Assembly (NCBI RefSeq): GCF_023715725.1
Contig: NZ_JAMBOT010000003.1
Location: 62,001-126,000 of the forward strand
Length of the DNA: 64,000 nucleotides
Origin: Paenibacillus pasadenensis
Lineage (GTDB): Bacteria; Bacillota; Bacilli; Paenibacillales; Paenibacillaceae
Direction of reading: 5' to 3'
Shown here one piece after another: positions 34,668-42,298 of the stretch. A model generated the notes under the pieces. The model was not told where the DNA came from and searched no databases. It worked only from the letters and a program-made list of their open reading frames with translations. Every line of letters begins with the position of its first letter. Within the stretch, counting starts at the first letter, position 1. Both the position numbers and the translations under genes were made by a program.

Positions 34668-34770
34668 CTTTCGTATATCCTGAGCAATGGGGCTCAGGGT
34701 CTCTACCGGAAACCGTAAATTTCTAGCTACGAAAAATAGGCCCTTGGCGTATTTTTCGCGGCTATTTTTA
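34668..34770 (+). promoter_or_regulatory. Purine riboswitch, C74 (guanine-type), with noncanonical J3/1
   Basis: The RNA has P1 (CUUUCGUA/UACGAAA), UAUAUC, P2 (CCUGAG/CUCAGG), the J2/3 GUCUCUACC, loop CCGUAAA and P3 (GGAAA/UUUCU). This identifies the purine class. By alignment with the B. subtilis xpt aptamer, position 74 is C (guanine-type), but the preceding residues read AG instead of GA, so A73 is absent and the 54-72 pair is lost. Downstream, CGAAAAATA (34730-34738) can pair with TATTTTTCG (34750-34758). Alternatively AAAAATAGGCC (34732-34742) can pair with GGCTATTTTT (34760-34769) as a terminator. The switch mechanism is therefore transcriptional. Confidence 0.88.
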
Positions 34771-34793
34771 TTTTCTGAAGGAGTGGGTAATCC

Positions 34794-36137
34794 ATGTCCC
34801 AAACGATTCTGATCCGCAACGCTCAGATCGTAACGATGAATGCGCTGGAGGACATCATTCAAGGCGATCTGCTGATCAAGGACGACCGCATCGAGGCGAT
34901 CGGTCCGAACCTGGACGCAGCCGGAGCGGACCGCGTCATCGACGCTACCGGCCGCACCGTTATTCCGGGTTTCATCCAGACGCACATCCATCTGTGCCAG
35001 ACGCTGTTCCGCGGCAAAGGCGACGATCTGGAGCTGCTGGACTGGCTGCGCAAACGGATTTGGCCGCTGGAGGCGGCGCATGACGAGGAATCTCTCTACT
35101 ATTCGGCGATGCTCGGCATCGGAGAGCTGCTGCAAAGCGGTACGACGACAATTGTCGATATGGAAACGGTTCACCATACCGATTCGGCGTTCCAGGCCAT
35201 TTCCAAAAGCGGCATCCGCGCCCTGTCCGGCAAGGTAATGATGGACCGCAAAGGCAGCGATATTCCGCTGCCGCTTCAGGAGGAGACAGCCGACTCCCTG
35301 CAGGAGAGCGTTGATCTCATGGAAAAATGGCACGGTCACGACAACGGCCGGATCCGTTACGCCTTTTCGCCGCGGTTTGTCATCAGCTGTACGGACGAGC
35401 TGCTGCGCGAGGTGGCGCGTCTGTCGGAGCAGCACAACGTCAACGTCCATACGCATGCGTCGGAGAACCAGGGCGAGATTGAGCTTGTGGAGCAAATGAC
35501 CGGCATGCGCAACATCGAATATTTGGACCATATCGGACTCGCCTCCGACCGTCTCATTTTGGCGCATTGCATCTGGCTGAGCGACAACGAGAAACGGATC
35601 ATCCGCGATCGCGGCGTTCACGTCAGCCACTGTCCGGGCTCCAACATGAAGCTTGCCTCCGGCTTTGCGGACGTGCCTGAAATGCTGGATACAAGCATTA
35701 GCGTCAGCCTTGGCGCGGACGGCGCTCCTTGCAACAATAATTTGGACATGTTCAATGAGATGCGCCTCGCCGCTCTTATTCACAAGCCGCGCCACGGCCC
35801 GACCGCGATGAACGCCCGCAGCGTATTCCGTATGGCTACAATCGGCGGCGCGCGCGCAGTCGGAATGGAGCATGAAATCGGCAGTCTGGAGGTTGGCAAA
35901 AAAGCGGATCTGGCGATCTTGAACCTGAACCAGTTCCATACGTTCCCGTCCTACGACGTGGACCCGATCTCCCGGATCGTCTATTCCGCAACACGCGCCG
36001 ATGTAGAAACAACGATCGTTGGCGGCCGCATCCTGATGGATAAAGGCGTCATGCTCACGGTTGACAAAGAAGTGACGCTTCACGAAGCGGACCGCTCCAT
36101 TAAACGCCTGCTGAAGCGCAGCCCGATTCAGGCTTAA
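34794..36137 (+). CDS. Amidohydrolase-family deaminase (COG0402; 5'-deoxyadenosine/guanine/8-oxoguanine deaminase type)
   Basis: The 447-residue zinc-dependent enzyme hydrolytically deaminates a purine, nucleoside or related ring. Metal ligands are visible: PGFIQTHIHLCQTLFRG (HxH), VHTHASENQGE (His, Glu), LAHCIWLSD (His) and LGADGAPCNNN (Asp). The insertion DDLELLDWLRKRIWPLE is typical of the SsnA/MtaD/8-oxoguanine deaminase group. The closest annotations I would expect are 5'-deoxyadenosine deaminase or 8-oxoguanine deaminase; sequence alone does not decide. ATG 34794 follows AAGGAG by 10 bases. A purine riboswitch in the leader ties it to purine metabolism. It is monocistronic, with a terminator behind. 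Confidence 0.85.
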   Translation: MSQTILIRNAQIVTMNALEDIIQGDLLIKDDRIEAIGPNLDAAGADRVIDATGRTVIPGFIQTHIHLCQTLFRGKGDDLELLDWLRKRIWPLEAAHDEESLYYSAMLGIGELLQSGTTTIVDMETVHHTDSAFQAISKSGIRALSGKVMMDRKGSDIPLPLQEETADSLQESVDLMEKWHGHDNGRIRYAFSPRFVISCTDELLREVARLSEQHNVNVHTHASENQGEIELVEQMTGMRNIEYLDHIGLASDRLILAHCIWLSDNEKRIIRDRGVHVSHCPGSNMKLASGFADVPEMLDTSISVSLGADGAPCNNNLDMFNEMRLAALIHKPRHGPTAMNARSVFRMATIGGARAVGMEHEIGSLEVGKKADLAILNLNQFHTFPSYDVDPISRIVYSATRADVETTIVGGRILMDKGVMLTVDKEVTLHEADRSIKRLLKRSPIQA

Positions 36138-36153
36138 CTCTTGGCGCAAACAA

Positions 36154-36192
36154 AAACCCGCATCCTCGCCCCAAGGCGTAGAATGCGGGTTT
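36154..36192. terminator. Bidirectional terminator between the deaminase and trxA
   Basis: AAACCCGCAT (36154-36163) and ATGCGGGTTT (36183-36192) form a 10-bp stem, A-rich before and T-rich after. It serves both converging genes. Confidence 0.85.
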
Positions 36193-36273
36193 CTTGCAAG
36201 TAGCGGACCGAAGCCGCAGGCTCGGCTGGAGCCGTCGCTCAGGTTGGCCGTTCAATCCGCCGGTCGCAGCTGC

Positions 36274-36588
36274 TTACAGCTGGCCTTGGATTTTGTTTTT
36301 CAGAGCGTCTTTGCTTTGCACGCCGACCATTTTGTCCACTGGCTGTCCGTCTTTGAACAGGATCAGCGTCGGGATGCTCATTACGCCGAATTGGGAAGCA
36401 ATTTCAGGCTGTTCGTCAACGTTGATTTTAGCAATTGTTGCCGTGCCTTCCAGCTCTGCGCCGAGCTCTTCCACGATTGGGAGCTGCATTTTGCAAGGTC
36501 CGCACCAAGGCGCCCAGAAGTCTACCAAAGTTACGCCGTTTTGAATGCTGTCGTTGAAGTTTTCTTTCGTCAATGCTACTGCTGCCAT
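36274..36588 (-). CDS. trxA: Thioredoxin
   Basis: This 104-residue cytoplasmic thiol-disulfide oxidoreductase is reduced by thioredoxin reductase. The active site is DFWAPWCGPCKMQLP, with cis-Pro in GVMSIPTLILF. It is of normal length with no extension. It lies 67 bp downstream of an Rrf2-family regulator gene on the same strand and may be co-transcribed with it. That would place a redox enzyme under a possibly redox-sensing repressor. The ribosome binding site is GAGGAT. Confidence 0.97.
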   Translation of the reverse strand: MAAVALTKENFNDSIQNGVTLVDFWAPWCGPCKMQLPIVEELGAELEGTATIAKINVDEQPEIASQFGVMSIPTLILFKDGQPVDKMVGVQSKDALKNKIQGQL

Positions 36589-36655
36589 GATTCAATCATC
36601 CTCTCGATATATGAATTATTCAAGCTGCTGCCTGAAATCCCGTGTTCCCGTCCAA

Positions 36656-37078
36656 TCAGCCGTCTGTGTGGCGAATGCGGCCCAGCACGCTGGCAATGGT
36701 AAGTCCCCCGAAATAATCCTCCAGACGTTTCTCCGCCCCGCAGAAAATGTCGTTCATGACCTCCTGCATGCTGGAACCGACCAGACAATCGCAATCGGGA
36801 TCGCCCGAGCCCCAATTCGGCATAAGCGAGCCGCTGGCAATGTGCCGGTAAATGTCCTTCAGCGTTACTTCCGCCGGCTCCGCCGTCAAACGGTAACCGC
36901 CGCCGGAGCCTTCACGCGTCGCAACATATCCGCCGCGCTTGAGATACCCCATCACCTTGCGGACCCTTGCCGGGTTCGTGCACACATTCTCCGCAATCGC
37001 CTCGCTGGAGGCGCTGCGCTCCGGCACATAAGCCAGATAGACCAAGCTGTGGACGGCAATCGTAAATTCACTGTTCAT
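36656..37078 (-). CDS. Rrf2 family transcriptional regulator
   Basis: The 140-residue winged-helix regulator has the HTH in residues 20-60 (SEAIAENVCTNPARVRKVMGYLKRGGYV), followed by the wing REGSGGGYRLTAEP. Cysteines occur at CDCLVGSS (about residues 96-98) and IFCGAEK (about 113), positions where Rrf2 members bind iron-sulfur clusters or sense thiols. Spacing differs from the classic IscR/NsrR set, so a YwnA-like thiol sensor is also possible. It is the first gene before trxA. A dyad in its promoter suggests autorepression. Confidence 0.88.
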   Translation of the reverse strand: MNSEFTIAVHSLVYLAYVPERSASSEAIAENVCTNPARVRKVMGYLKRGGYVATREGSGGGYRLTAEPAEVTLKDIYRHIASGSLMPNWGSGDPDCDCLVGSSMQEVMNDIFCGAEKRLEDYFGGLTIASVLGRIRHTDG

Positions 37079-37101
37079 GCGAGACGGCCACCCCGTTTCG
37101 T

Positions 37102-37136
37102 ACTGTAATAATAACAGTTACAGTTGGGTCTGTCAA
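37102..37136 (-). promoter_or_regulatory. Promoter and operator of the rrf2-trxA unit
   Basis: The minus strand reads TTGACA (37136-37131), a 17-bp spacer and TATTAT (37113-37108). The dyad ACTGTAA-N9-TTACAGT (37102-37124) covers the -10 and half the spacer. It is a candidate autoregulatory site for the Rrf2 protein. Confidence 0.75.
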
Positions 37137-37396
37137 TAGGCCCTCCCTATCGGCTTAGTCTGTTCTTTTGAGGCTGCTTTCATGCTGAAAAGCTTGGTGA
37201 AAATGTAGCCGCTGCGCCAAAATCCGGCCCTCCGATCGCTGTTAACCTCGGATTTCTTTGAATTATATCTCCCAGTATGGGAGAAATCCGACGTGTTAAG
37301 CTGACGCTTCTTCGGGCTCGGACTTCGGCTCCGCTGCGTCTTTCACCCGTTTTCACTGATAATACCTCAAACGACTAAGTCGAATTTTTTATAAAA
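37137..37396. other. Intergenic stretch between rrf2 and the aldo-keto reductase gene
   Basis: It contains a terminator-like hairpin at 37216-37256 and a second small hairpin CTCCCAGTATGGGAG. No open frame with a ribosome binding site was found. The segment 37165-37246 may be a fragment of a dispersed element shared in part with 12941-12972. Confidence 0.5.
37216..37256 (-). terminator. Terminator-like hairpin downstream of the aldo-keto reductase, with conserved loop
   Basis: AAATCCG (37220-37226) pairs with CGGATTT (37249-37255). The minus strand ends GGATTTTGG. The loop carries GGCCCTCCGATCGCTGTTAAC, matching the loop at 12951-12972 at all but two positions while the stems differ. Confidence 0.55.
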
Positions 37397-38233
37397 TTAA
37401 AAATCGAAGTTATCCGGGTCCGGACCGAAACGTTTATTCTGGTTAATGCCGTCAATCAGAGCCATATCCTCTGCCGAAAGCTCAAAGTCAAATACGCCGG
37501 CGTTTTCAATAATCCGATGCTCGTGAGTCGATTTAGGAATCGTCACGATGCCATGCTGAAGATCCCAGCGGAGAACGATTTGAGCCGGTGTTTTGCCATG
37601 CTTTTTGGCGAGATCCGCCAGCTCCGGCAAACCCAGGTTTCCTTGCATGAGAGGACTCCAAGCTTCTACGACAATGCCATGCTGCTGGCAAAATTCACGC
37701 AGCTCGGCTTGGCTCAGCAGCGGATGGCATTCCACCTGATTAAGCATCGGCTTAATTTCGGCATCCTGCATCAGCTCCTTCAGATGGTGAATATGGAAGT
37801 TGCAGACGCCGATCGCGCTAACGCGGCCGTCCTTGTACAGCTTTTCCATCGCCCGCCATGTGTCTTTGATTTTGCCTTCAACGGGCCAGTGAATGAGATA
37901 CAGATCCAGCTTGTCCAAGCCAAGCTTGTCCAGGCTTGCCTGAAATGCTTGGAGCGTGCTTTCGTAGCCCATATCCGCATTCCAAACCTTCGTCGTAATA
38001 AACAGCTCGTCGCGCGAAATGCCGCTGTCGCGGATTCCCCGGCCTACGCCGTCTTCGTTTCCATATATTTTTGCGGTGTCGATGCTGCGGTAACCTGCTT
38101 TAATCGCGCTCATAACAGCCTGCTCGACAACTCCTTCTTCCGTTACCTGCCACACGCCGAGACCAAACCTCGGCATTTGCACGCCGTTATGAAGCTCTAC
38201 CGTGTCCTTCAAACCTTGAAGCTGAATCGTCAT
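37397..38233 (-). CDS. Aldo/keto reductase
   Basis: This 278-residue NADPH-dependent carbonyl reductase has the AKR (beta/alpha)8 fold. The catalytic tetrad is visible: Asp in GYRSIDTAKIYGNE, with the Tyr in the same motif; Lys in ELFITTKVWNADMGY; and His in YLIHWPVEGKI. The C-terminal cofactor motif IPKSTHEHRIIENAGVFDFELS is present. Closest to the YtbE/YvgN-type methylglyoxal reductases. The start at 38233 (MTIQLQ) is chosen over an upstream in-frame ATG because GGAGG lies about 11 bases before it. Physiological substrate not deducible. Confidence 0.93.
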   Translation of the reverse strand: MTIQLQGLKDTVELHNGVQMPRFGLGVWQVTEEGVVEQAVMSAIKAGYRSIDTAKIYGNEDGVGRGIRDSGISRDELFITTKVWNADMGYESTLQAFQASLDKLGLDKLDLYLIHWPVEGKIKDTWRAMEKLYKDGRVSAIGVCNFHIHHLKELMQDAEIKPMLNQVECHPLLSQAELREFCQQHGIVVEAWSPLMQGNLGLPELADLAKKHGKTPAQIVLRWDLQHGIVTIPKSTHEHRIIENAGVFDFELSAEDMALIDGINQNKRFGPDPDNFDF

Positions 38234-38387
38234 TATAAAATAGCCTCCTCCACGCAAATTTCAAATGAACTAGTCTATTTTACCACTGCTGGATGAACTC
38301 AAACAAATCGGGAGCCGCCTCAAGCGCTCAAAGAGAAAAAGCTCCGGCTACGCGAACAACTGCCGCAAACCACCGCTGGCTGCTCGG

Positions 38388-39260
38388 TTAAAATAGCTCC
38401 AGTTGCTCAACGCCGGGGTCCCGCTCCGGCGGCTCCTCCGGAATAGGCGGCGGCTGCATGCCAAGCAGCTCCATCAGCTCTCGCGCATTGTCCGCCGCAT
38501 CGCCGCCGGAATTGTTGTTGAAAATGACCTCCACCCGCCTGCAGCGCTCCTCAAGACGGCGCAGCCGCTCCGCCCACTCCTGCAGCTCCTCGCTACTGTA
38601 CCGGTATAAGTAACGAACCTCCCGCCAGTTCGGCTTGCCGGAGGAATGCCAGCCGGATACGTTCCTTCCATGCATGCGGACAAGAGTCCAGCTCTCGTCG
38701 GTCACTTCCTCCACAATGGGGACCGAGCCCTCCCCCGCTTGAGGCTCGTCGCAAATGCTGTGCAGCCAACCCTCCTGGCGCATAAAATCAAGCGTTCTGC
38801 CGCGCATATCCGGCGTAAACCAGCTCTGATGGCGGAACTCCAGTGCACAAGGGATATCCTCCATCAGCCGTTTCCCCTGGCGAAGCGTTTGCACATTTTC
38901 CCGCGTGCAGTTGAACCAGGGCGGATACTGGAACAGCACGCTGCTCAGCTTGCCGCTCTCCAGCATTGGCGTAAGCGCCAGCTTAAAATCGGCGAACATC
39001 GCTTCTTCATCCGGATAAGGAATTACGCCACGGGTATGGCCGGTCATGCCCTGGTACGCTTTTACGACAAACCGGAAATGCTCCGGTGTTTCGCTTGTCC
39101 ATTTTTCCATATTCCGCTTCGGCTGAACCGCATAAAAGGTGCTGTCCACCTCAACCGTGCCGAATAACCTGCTGTATGCGCTCAGCTTGGCCTTAACGGC
39201 TTCCCGCGTGCGGTAGAGAGCGTCGTGGTCCCCCCAGCCGGCGAGCCCGATCTCAATCAT
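38388..39260 (-). CDS. DUF72 family protein (YecE-like)
   Basis: The 290-residue protein of the DUF72 TIM-barrel-like family starts MIEIGLAGWGDHDALY. The typical features FGTVEVDSTFYAVQP, PEHFRFVVKAYQGMTGH, LFQYPPWF, ALEFRHQSWF and VRMHGRNVSGW are all present. The biochemical function of the family is unknown to me. It is divergent from the small membrane protein gene at 39372. A C-terminal Pro/Glu-rich tail (PPIPEEPPERDPGVEQLELF) is lineage-specific. Confidence 0.93.
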   Translation of the reverse strand: MIEIGLAGWGDHDALYRTREAVKAKLSAYSRLFGTVEVDSTFYAVQPKRNMEKWTSETPEHFRFVVKAYQGMTGHTRGVIPYPDEEAMFADFKLALTPMLESGKLSSVLFQYPPWFNCTRENVQTLRQGKRLMEDIPCALEFRHQSWFTPDMRGRTLDFMRQEGWLHSICDEPQAGEGSVPIVEEVTDESWTLVRMHGRNVSGWHSSGKPNWREVRYLYRYSSEELQEWAERLRRLEERCRRVEVIFNNNSGGDAADNARELMELLGMQPPPIPEEPPERDPGVEQLELF

Positions 39261-39371
39261 AATTCCTCTCCTTTTTTAACGTGTTGCTTGCAGTCGTTGT
39301 CATGTCGGGATGGCCTCTACGAATAGAATAACCGTGATTGATCTCCAACTAACGCCGAGGTGGTGCTGGTA

Positions 39372-39638
39372 ATGACTTATGTATGGGCTGCGGTTATCGT
39401 GCTGGCGGCAGGCTTAATCGTGTATGGGGCGGTAAGCTCCAGCAAGCGCTGGGCACTGCTGCTCAGCGAAAGCAAAGCGAGACTCGACAAGGTGTACCGG
39501 ATTCAGGCCTATCTGAAGGATAACGGGATTAAATCGCGGACCTCCGAGGAGGAAATGAGCATCCGGGTGCTCGTGCTGCGCAGCGAGCTGGAGCGGGGCA
39601 AACAGCTGCTCGCCGCCTACGAGGAAGAGAACGGCTAA
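39372..39638 (+). CDS. 88-residue membrane-anchored coiled-coil protein
   Basis: One N-terminal membrane helix (residues 3-22, YVWAAVIVLAAGLIVYGAV) is followed by a charged, probably helical region (KARLDKVYRIQAYLKDNGIKSRTSEEEMSIRVLVLRSELERGKQLLAAYEEENG). The cytoplasmic part would be C-terminal. The start at 39372 follows GAGGTGG by 8 bases; a GTG four codons upstream is less well placed. It is divergent from the DUF72 gene. I do not recognise the family. Confidence 0.7.
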   Translation: MTYVWAAVIVLAAGLIVYGAVSSSKRWALLLSESKARLDKVYRIQAYLKDNGIKSRTSEEEMSIRVLVLRSELERGKQLLAAYEEENG

Positions 39639-39733
39639 TCGTCCGCAGCGGCGCCGGGCATTGAAGCTCCGGCCCGCTTCCTTCATACTAGAGGGTACAA
39701 GCCCTTACCATTGGCTGAAAGGAGGCTGCTTCA

Positions 39734-40372
39734 ATGCTTATTGAAATTTATCACGATCTGCTTTGTCCTTGGTGCCGAATGGGTCGCAAACATCTGGAGC
39801 TTGCCCTGCAGCAATGGCAGCCTCCTTCCGGCCAGGAGGCAGTCGTGCGTCATAGCCCGTTTTTGCTGCATCCCGACGTTCCGCCGGAGGGATTGCCGTT
39901 CCGGGAAACGATGGCGGCCCGCTCCGGCGGAACCGCCCCTATGCGCCGCACGCAGCGCCATGTGGCGAAGGACGGGCAGGCGATCGGATTGGAATTCCGC
40001 TTTGAACGAATTAACCTTCTTCCTTCAACCCGGCTGGCACACCAGGCGCTTTCCCTGACGCCAGCGCTGGATCAGGGCGCTTTTATAGACGAGTTATGCC
40101 GCCGCTATTTTGAAGAGGGAGAGAATATCGGCGACATCGAAATTATCGCCGCAGCCAGCGCCGCTGCAGGCTGGCAGCCCCGCGTGCTGCGGGAGAGGCT
40201 GAGCTACGGCGACGGTAAAGTCGAGATTGAAGCTCAGCTGGAGCTTGGACGGCGTCTCGGAATGGACGGCGTGCCTCTGTTCATCTTCGAGGGGCAGTAC
40301 GCGTTATCCGGCGCTTATCCCCATCCCGAGCTGCTGCTGCTCCTGAGGCGGCTTGGCCAGCTGATGAGCTGA
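39734..40372 (+). CDS. DsbA-family (FrnE-like) thiol-disulfide oxidoreductase
   Basis: The 212-residue thioredoxin-fold protein with a helical insertion has its active site CPWC at the N-terminus (YHDLLCPWCRMGRKHLE). The C-terminal part with cis-Pro GMDGVPLFIFEGQYALSGAYPHPELL is the FrnE/DSBA oxidoreductase signature. No signal peptide is present, so it acts in the cytoplasm. The ribosome binding site AAGGAGG precedes the ATG. It may work with oxidative-stress systems; members are also called 2-hydroxychromene-2-carboxylate isomerase-like. Function in this organism unproven. Confidence 0.92.
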   Translation: MLIEIYHDLLCPWCRMGRKHLELALQQWQPPSGQEAVVRHSPFLLHPDVPPEGLPFRETMAARSGGTAPMRRTQRHVAKDGQAIGLEFRFERINLLPSTRLAHQALSLTPALDQGAFIDELCRRYFEEGENIGDIEIIAAASAAAGWQPRVLRERLSYGDGKVEIEAQLELGRRLGMDGVPLFIFEGQYALSGAYPHPELLLLLRRLGQLMS

Positions 40373-40466
40373 TTTAATCCCACACCTCGTCATGGAGGTC
40401 AAGCCTCACCCGACGGACCATTATGGGGATAACATTCCAGACAGGTTCCCGCCTTCGCACCAATCC

Positions 40467-41183
40467 TCAGGATACTGAACCGTCTTCCGGAGCATCTCCC
40501 GTCACATCGCGGTTTTCCTGCTCCCTGCCTTTTTTGCGCGTCCATCGGTAACCGGATCGCATGCTGTTCATCATCCAGGCCGGCACGGGGAACGGCTTTT
40601 TGCCCATCAACGGCTTGTAAATCGCATAATAAGCACGCTTGAGATCATCCCACATCGTGCAGCTTTCCAGCTTGAGAAAATCAGAGACGTCAATAACAAC
40701 GCCGCGTCCATCCTGCAGCATCACATTTTTGCCATGTACATCATGAGGCCGTAATCCCCGGGATACCGCGTAGCTCAGCGCGTTATCAACGTCCTCAATG
40801 ACTCGCTCCGGAATAGCGACGCCCTCCGCCAGGCAGTCGTAGAGCGTTTTGCCATGCAGCCGCTTCAACAGCATCCACCGCTTGCCGCCGTCGTTGCCGG
40901 ACGCATAACAGCGGCCGAAGCCGGGATGCTCGCCAAGCAGACGGTAAACCTGCCGCTCCGCCTCCCATCCGTCACGACCAGGCGCATAGACTTTGACGGC
41001 AAGCCGGCTGTCACCGGGATAAGCGAACACAGCCGCGTAATTGCCGCAGCCAAGCAGCTTCCAGCCCTGCGGCACGCGACGGACACGGACCGGATTCCAG
41101 CTTTCCTCGCTGACGACGTCCAGCCCTGGCAGCAGCTCGCTGCGGATTCGCTCCTCATGCCGTCTTTTTGTCTCCTCGTCCAT
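40467..41183 (-). CDS. Protein-kinase-like protein
   Basis: The 238-residue protein has the protein kinase-like fold. A Gly-rich nucleotide loop (LLGCGNYAAVFAY), the ATP-binding lysine in LAVKVYAPG, and the helix C region EAERQVYRLLGEH are visible. The catalytic loop appears as RPHDVHGKNVMLQ, where HRD-x-x-x-x-N is replaced by HDVHGKNV, and the metal-binding DFG is DVSDF. An active or modified kinase is possible. The start at 41183 (MDEETK) has GGAGGAGGAG upstream; 23 upstream codons are open but lack a site. It stands alone between the DsbA gene and the glycosyltransferases. Substrate unknown. Confidence 0.8.
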   Translation of the reverse strand: MDEETKRRHEERIRSELLPGLDVVSEESWNPVRVRRVPQGWKLLGCGNYAAVFAYPGDSRLAVKVYAPGRDGWEAERQVYRLLGEHPGFGRCYASGNDGGKRWMLLKRLHGKTLYDCLAEGVAIPERVIEDVDNALSYAVSRGLRPHDVHGKNVMLQDGRGVVIDVSDFLKLESCTMWDDLKRAYYAIYKPLMGKKPFPVPAWMMNSMRSGYRWTRKKGREQENRDVTGDAPEDGSVS

Positions 41184-41299
41184 CCTTGCTCCTCCTCCAG
41201 AAACCGGGAAAAAGCGCTTGTTGCGCCCAAACTCTTTATCTTCTCCTTGCATCTCCTAAATCCTTTGAAAAGGGCAGAAGCTGCGATAAAGCAGCTGCG

Positions 41300-42298
41300 C
41301 TAGCCCGGACGGTACATGCTGAACACCCGCTGCAGCCGCTTAGGCAATCGCCGATGGTGAATACCAAGTTTGAAGCCGATCAGCTTGGCTGCGTTTTCGG
41401 CCACCAGACCAGGAACCTTCCTCCATTGTCCCGCTTCCATTAACGCCCGCAGCTGCGCCTTAACTAATCCCGAGCCTTCCTTGCCCACGCCGGCGTAAGG
41501 AAGAATCCAGTTCTGTTCGGCCATTGACGTGCCGTTGTCGTAAAACCGTTTGAACTGCTGCATGGGCGTATAAGCATGAGAATGAATGACTCTCGCTTCT
41601 GCATTATAAGCGATTTGGTACCCTTCCAAGACCATTTTTCCGGCCAAAAACAGATCCTCATTAAAAAAAGTCGGCTCCGCAAAGCCGCCCATTGCCCGAA
41701 AGGTTTCCTTGCGCATCGCAGAGCACACATTGGAGCAGAAAAAGGTCTTTAGGCCGAGCTGCGGCAGATCCTCACGGCTTTTAAGCCTCGACTCCGCAGG
41801 ATAATTGAATTCCCGCGACATTCGCTCCAGCACGTCCGCCTCCCGGCGCGCCAGCTGCCGCGCATAAACGTAGCCGGTGCCGCTGTCGCTCAGCGAGCGA
41901 ACGAGTTCTTCGATGAGCCGGGCATTGTCCGGAATCGCATCCTGCGTCATGAACATTAAAATGCAGCCGCTTGCTTCCCTCGCCGCCCGGTTGCGGGCCC
42001 CGCCATGATCAAACTCCGCGCGTGATATGGAAAAAAGCCGGGCGCCGCCGCGAACGGCCCGCTCCGGCGTCCCGTCGCTAGATTCCGTATCGATTACAAT
42101 GATTTCATGCGGCGGCAGCGTTTGCGTCCTAAGGCGCTCCAGCAGCTCCGTAAGCTCCGAGCCGGCATTGCGCGTCGGTATAATGACAGAAACCTTGTCT
42201 CCTGCAAAAGCAGCCGGCACGGGGCCGGCTGCTTCTGAGCCAGAGACTGCCGGAGTGGAGCGTTCGTTTGCCGCAGCCGTCTGGTTATTAGTATGCAT
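41300..42298 (-). CDS. Glycosyltransferase family 2, rhamnosyltransferase-like
   Basis: The 332-residue GT-A enzyme has KVSVIIPTRNAGSELTELLERL, the DxE-like metal site IVIDTESSDGTPE, HGGARNRAAREASGCILMFMTQDAIP and FNEDLFLAGKMVLEGYQIAYN. The combination resembles rhamnosyl transferases of the RfbF/WsaD type. The last 100 residues are helical. It overlaps the upstream sugar-transferase gene by 11 bp (42288-42298), so both are translated together. It probably adds the second sugar to the undecaprenyl-linked primer (inference). Confidence 0.9.
   Translation of the reverse strand: MHTNNQTAAANERSTPAVSGSEAAGPVPAAFAGDKVSVIIPTRNAGSELTELLERLRTQTLPPHEIIVIDTESSDGTPERAVRGGARLFSISRAEFDHGGARNRAAREASGCILMFMTQDAIPDNARLIEELVRSLSDSGTGYVYARQLARREADVLERMSREFNYPAESRLKSREDLPQLGLKTFFCSNVCSAMRKETFRAMGGFAEPTFFNEDLFLAGKMVLEGYQIAYNAEARVIHSHAYTPMQQFKRFYDNGTSMAEQNWILPYAGVGKEGSGLVKAQLRALMEAGQWRKVPGLVAENAAKLIGFKLGIHHRRLPKRLQRVFSMYRPG

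Noticed and set aside
34260..36149. 629-codon minus-strand frame opposite the deaminase
   Set aside because: Antisense to a complete amidohydrolase with all metal ligands and covers the riboswitch; no motifs of its own.
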